A stretch of 64,000 nucleotides of DNA from CAUZIZ01 sp965219855 (GTDB taxonomy: Bacteria > Acidobacteriota > UBA6911 > RPQK01 > JAJDTT01). The position numbers were made by a program, and so were the translations under genes. Location of the stretch: positions 1-64,000 of the forward strand of contig CBDCOR010000010.1 in the NCBI GenBank assembly GCA_965219855.1. Reading direction: 5' to 3'. Numbering within the stretch: the stretch's first letter is position 1; each line of letters opens with the position of its first letter. The notes beneath the pieces were generated by a model that searched no databases, had not been told where the DNA came from, and worked only from the letters and a program-made list of their open reading frames with translations. Shown one piece after another: positions 60,632 through 64,000 of this stretch.

Positions 60632-62941
60632 GTGCGGGGTTTTGTTCTTCAGCCCACCTACCACATCGAGCGGAACCGCCCCGTCATCCACCTCTACGGG
60701 CGCTTGGAAACCGGCGAGTCCTTCCTGATGAGAGATGATCGGGAGATTCCCCACTTTTACATTGAGTCTTCGGATGCGGAGCGAGTAAATGCTCTGGCGA
60801 GATTCGACCTGGCTCCTTCGCAACGCCGCACACTGGCTGGGAAACCGGTAGCAAGGGTGAATCTTCGCCTACCCTCGGACACGCCTCCTCTCCGGGATCA
60901 CTTGGTCCGCCAGGGAATCCGCTGCTACGAGGCGGACGTTCGCTTTGCCATGCGCTTCCTGATCGATCGTGGAATTCGGGGCTCCTTGGAAATAAGTTCT
61001 ACTGGACGGCAGCAGTCGGATGGAAGTCGTGTCTACCACAACCCTGAAATCCAGCCAGACCGCTGGGCTCCTGAGCTGTCAGTGCTTTCGATCGACATCG
61101 AGACGGATCCGGAGGCGCGGCGCCTGTTCTCCGTCGCCCTCTACGGTTGTGGAACCTCTGAGGTGTTGGTCGTGAATCCTGGCGATGACCCGGTTCCCGA
61201 AGGCACCCGGTCCTTCCGCGGACAAGAGGAGCTGATGCGGGCCTTCGCAGGGCGAATACAGGAGCTCGACCCTGATGTCCTGACCGGTTGGAATGTGGTC
61301 GACTTCGACTTGAACGTACTGGAGCGCCTCGCCGCGGCGTCTGGGGTTGCCCTGTTGCTGGGACGAGATCAGAGGCCTCTCCGCCTCCGCCCTTCCCGCT
61401 CCCCCTGGAGCTCCTTCGAGGCCTCAATAACCGGCAGGGTGGTAGTCGACGGTATCCATCTGCTCCGTGGATCCTTCGTCAAGATGGAGCACTACTCGCT
61501 GGATTTCGTGGCCCGCGAGATTCTGGGCGAAGGTAAGACTCTGGGTGGAAATCGAGCTCAGACTATCCTGGACACCTATCTTCATGACCGTGGTCGGCTG
61601 GTGGAGTACAACCTGACCGATGCCCGCTTGGTCCTGGACATCCTCACTCGGCTAAAACTAATCGACCTGGCAGTGGAACGAAGCCTGCTCACAGGACTCC
61701 CCATCGATCGGATCGCAGGCTCGGTAGCCGCCTTCGACTTCCTCTACCTTAGCCAGCTTCACCGCCGCAGTATTGTAGCCCCCAGCGTAGGCTCCGTCGG
61801 GGGAGCCACCGCCGGATCGGATCCCGGGGGGCATGTGATCCACCCTGAACCGGGACTCTATCCCAACGTCCTGGTCTTCGACTTTGAGAGCCTCTACCCC
61901 AGCCTCATCCGAACCTTCGAGATCGATCCCTTGGGCTATCGGCCTGGACCCGAGCCCGGCGAGGATCTGATTGTCGCTCCCAATGGCGCTTCATTCCGAC
62001 GTCAAACCGGCGTTCTGACCCAACTCTTGGAAGAACTTCTTCCCCGCCGTACGGCTGCCAAGGCCTCCGGCGATCAGGTGACCAGTCACGCCATAAAGAT
62101 CCTTATGAATTCCTTCTACGGAGTCCTCGGTACGCCAGCCTGTCGCTTCCATTCACCCAGACTGGCAGGGGCCATCACCAGCTTTGGGCGCACCCTGCTG
62201 CGGTGGTCGAAAGAGCGCCTCGAGTCCTATGGATTTCAGGTCATCTACGGCGACACCGACAGCCTTTTCGTACTCTCACGGAAGGAACAGGCTGAAGAGG
62301 CCCTGACCCTCGGTCAGGACCTGGCGGAAAAGCTCAACAGCGATCTGGCAGCCCATATTCAGCAGACCTGGAGGGTAAAGAGTCACCTGAAGCTGCAGTT
62401 TGAGCAGCTCTACCGGAAACTCCACATCCCCACCACCCGGCAGGGCGGAGCCGGTGCCCGAAAACGCTACGTGGGTCTGGTGGGAGGAGGAGATTCAGAA
62501 GAACTGGTTTTCACCGGAATGGAAGTCGTCCGGCGTGACTGGACCGAGCTTGCGCGACAGGTTCAGAAGGAACTCTACCGCCGACTCTTCTCGGAGCAGC
62601 CTCTGGATGACTATCTGAAGCAAGTAGTAGACGACACACGTCGGGCGCGCCTCGACGATCAGTTGATCTACCACAAGGCGCTACGCAAGGAATTGGGCGA
62701 CTACAGCCACAACCCGCCCCACGTCGCAGCCGCTCGCAAAATGGACCATCGATCCGGCCGCCTGATTTCCTACTACATGACCCACAACGGTCCCGAACCG
62801 ATCCAAAAGCTGGAGAGCACGATCGATCATGAGCACTACGTCCAGAAACAGATCCGTCCGGTGGCAGAGCCCCTGTTGAAGCTTCTCGGCCTGGACTTCG
62901 CCAAGGTCATCGGCGACGACCGCCAACTGGAGCTTTTCTGA
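60632..62941 (+). CDS. polB: family B DNA polymerase (Pol II type)
   Basis: This 769-residue polymerase is close to the length of E. coli Pol II. The 3'-5' exonuclease motifs are SIDIETD (D155, E157), WNVVDFDLN (D224/D226) and YNLTDARLVLD (Y326, D330). Polymerase motifs are A DFESLYPS (417-424), B KILMNSFYGVLG (489-500) and C YGDTDS (539-544), all with catalytic residues. The very C-terminus is RQLELF, a match to the sliding-clamp binding pentapeptide QLxLF. The start is a GTG with GGAG upstream. It probably acts in damage tolerance or fork restart. Confidence 0.95.
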   Translation: MRGFVLQPTYHIERNRPVIHLYGRLETGESFLMRDDREIPHFYIESSDAERVNALARFDLAPSQRRTLAGKPVARVNLRLPSDTPPLRDHLVRQGIRCYEADVRFAMRFLIDRGIRGSLEISSTGRQQSDGSRVYHNPEIQPDRWAPELSVLSIDIETDPEARRLFSVALYGCGTSEVLVVNPGDDPVPEGTRSFRGQEELMRAFAGRIQELDPDVLTGWNVVDFDLNVLERLAAASGVALLLGRDQRPLRLRPSRSPWSSFEASITGRVVVDGIHLLRGSFVKMEHYSLDFVAREILGEGKTLGGNRAQTILDTYLHDRGRLVEYNLTDARLVLDILTRLKLIDLAVERSLLTGLPIDRIAGSVAAFDFLYLSQLHRRSIVAPSVGSVGGATAGSDPGGHVIHPEPGLYPNVLVFDFESLYPSLIRTFEIDPLGYRPGPEPGEDLIVAPNGASFRRQTGVLTQLLEELLPRRTAAKASGDQVTSHAIKILMNSFYGVLGTPACRFHSPRLAGAITSFGRTLLRWSKERLESYGFQVIYGDTDSLFVLSRKEQAEEALTLGQDLAEKLNSDLAAHIQQTWRVKSHLKLQFEQLYRKLHIPTTRQGGAGARKRYVGLVGGGDSEELVFTGMEVVRRDWTELARQVQKELYRRLFSEQPLDDYLKQVVDDTRRARLDDQLIYHKALRKELGDYSHNPPHVAAARKMDHRSGRLISYYMTHNGPEPIQKLESTIDHEHYVQKQIRPVAEPLLKLLGLDFAKVIGDDRQLELF

Positions 62942-63019
62942 GTAGCGGTGGTCTTCAGGCCGCCGTCCGTCGAGTCGCAAGACTCGACAGGATTATTTCG
63001 GCCTGGAGACCAAAACTAC
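62942..63019. repeat. GTAG...CTAC palindromic repeat after polB
   Basis: GTAGCGGTGGTCTTCAGGCC...AAAACTAC is the inverse-orientation member of the payload at 11135-11210 and 60289-60364. It is palindromic and directly follows the polB stop, where it may act as a transcription barrier; that role is inference. Confidence 0.8.
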
Positions 63020-63087
63020 GTAAGATAGACATCGTGCTTGGGCTGCCGTTGTGGTAAGAAACACACGAGACCGAACCGAAGGAAGAA

Positions 63088-64000
63088 GTGCAATTTAGAA
63101 GGCTGCTGTTGGCGATATCACTGGTCCTTGCGGGGCTGACTGGATCCTGTGGCAGAGCAGAAGACCGGCTGGAGATTAGCATTGGCGCTATGGCGCCGGG
63201 CACCTCCTGGTACGTTTTTGGGGCCACTCTAGCGAGTCTGCTGCAGGAGGCTCTCCCCGAGAATAGTCGGGTCGAGGTCATTGCCCGCGGCGGCGGCGTT
63301 GGCAATCCGATACTGGTCGAGCGTGGAGACGAGACCATCGCTCTTGCTCAAACCTTTACGTCGTTCTGGGCCTATCATGGCGAGCCTGGAGTGTACCGGG
63401 GCAAGAAGCACCCGAACCTCCGAGCCCTGGTGGGGGGATTGAACTCGGTCTGGGTGACGGCCATCCTGCACCAGGAATACATCGATCGCACCGGCTACCA
63501 GACCCTGGAGAAGGCACTGCTCTCCGATCAGCCCATCCGGGTAGTGATGAAGCCTCAGGGAAGCTCGGTTCCACTATTGGTCGACCTGATCTTTGAACTC
63601 CTGGGGACCAGTCGAGAACGAATCGAATCCAGCGGGGGAAGAATCATTCAAGTGACAGCCAACCAGATTCCCAGCTTGCTCAGAGATGGAGGTGCCGACC
63701 TCTACTTCGAAACCGCCCTCAGAGGACATCCAGCCGTTACCGAGGTGAGTCGAACGGTTGACGTCCGTTTCATCGACCTTCCCGGGAGCGTCTTGAGCAA
63801 ACTTTCAGAGCGCAGGATCAATTCGAGTCCCATGCCGCAGTGGTTCAAAGGGCAATCAGGTCCCACTCAGGCAGTCGAATTGGGGACGGTCCTGATTGCC
63901 CATAAGGATCTCTCTCCCGATCTTGCGTATTTGATCACCAAGACGATTTGCGAAAACAAAGACCGGATGGCAAAGGCCCACAAAGCCTGGATCAATTTCG
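63088..64000 (+). CDS. TAXI-family TRAP transporter solute-binding lipoprotein (partial)
   Basis: The frame is open from a GTG at 63088 (after GGAAGAA) to the window end, about 304 residues. It has a lipoprotein signal (LLLAISLVLAGLTGSC). The mature part begins LEISIGAMAPGTSWYVFGATLASLL with VIARGGGVGNPILVERGDETIALAQ, the characteristic N-lobe of TAXI-type binding proteins. QGSSVPLLVDLIFELLG follows. Such proteins deliver organic acids or similar solutes to a fused TRAP permease, which may be encoded beyond base 64000. The C-terminus is not in the window. Confidence 0.88.
   Translation, partial: MQFRRLLLAISLVLAGLTGSCGRAEDRLEISIGAMAPGTSWYVFGATLASLLQEALPENSRVEVIARGGGVGNPILVERGDETIALAQTFTSFWAYHGEPGVYRGKKHPNLRALVGGLNSVWVTAILHQEYIDRTGYQTLEKALLSDQPIRVVMKPQGSSVPLLVDLIFELLGTSRERIESSGGRIIQVTANQIPSLLRDGGADLYFETALRGHPAVTEVSRTVDVRFIDLPGSVLSKLSERRINSSPMPQWFKGQSGPTQAVELGTVLIAHKDLSPDLAYLITKTICENKDRMAKAHKAWINF

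Overview
The window is a moderately GC-rich stretch of a bacterial chromosome. The gene set (DsbD, TatA, several lipoproteins, a diheme cytochrome fusion, a TAXI-type binding protein) indicates a Gram-negative envelope. The style, with FG-GAP lipoproteins, sorbosone-dehydrogenase/cytochrome fusions and ECF-type sigma factors, is reminiscent of Acidobacteriota or a related phylum. That assignment is an inference; there is no rRNA gene here to settle it. I saw no tRNA, rRNA or CRISPR array.

Region by region. 1-3896: an ISNCY-like element whose transposase is split by an IS21-family element with an 8-bp target duplication. 4-16 kb: two unknown genes, a large FG-GAP repeat lipoprotein, a sodium:solute symporter, a wrecked Rieske/cytochrome b operon, tatA, a nuclease-like gene destroyed by an IS1380-family element, and an IS4-family element with a deleted catalytic core. 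16-43 kb is mostly core genome: a frameshifted formylglycine-generating-enzyme-like lipoprotein, cutA, ftsB, dsbD, a split pyrimidine cluster (pyrR-pyrB-pyrC facing pyrK-pyrD), a lipid kinase, an M23 peptidase, coaD, a sigma factor, rsmD, recG, ribA, a diguanylate cyclase, ubiX, a family 5 uracil-DNA glycosylase and ilvB. A second IS1380 copy sits at 38.6-40.5 kb. 42.8-57.9 kb is an IS island: three further ISNCY copies (one carrying IS1380, one carrying IS21, two in tandem), an intact IS4 copy, and between them an SDR gene, a sorbosone-dehydrogenase/diheme-cytochrome fusion and a four-helix-bundle gene with microsatellite flanks. 58-64 kb: an unusual ABC1-family kinase with a signal sequence, a family B DNA polymerase and the start of a TAXI solute-binding lipoprotein.

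The dominant theme is genome erosion by mobile DNA. Five gene functions are visibly broken: Rieske, cytochrome b/c, the nuclease-like protein, the FGE-like lipoprotein and several transposases. At least four families of short non-coding repeats fill the intergenic spaces: two MITE-like families with terminal inverted repeats, a modular family with interchangeable palindromic payloads, and ATCGGT-type microsatellites. Some repeats have been read into protein C-termini. No complete new defence or mobile system was recognised. The best leads are the modular repeats, the microsatellite/four-helix-bundle cassette, the tandem ISNCY pair and the exported ABC1 kinase.
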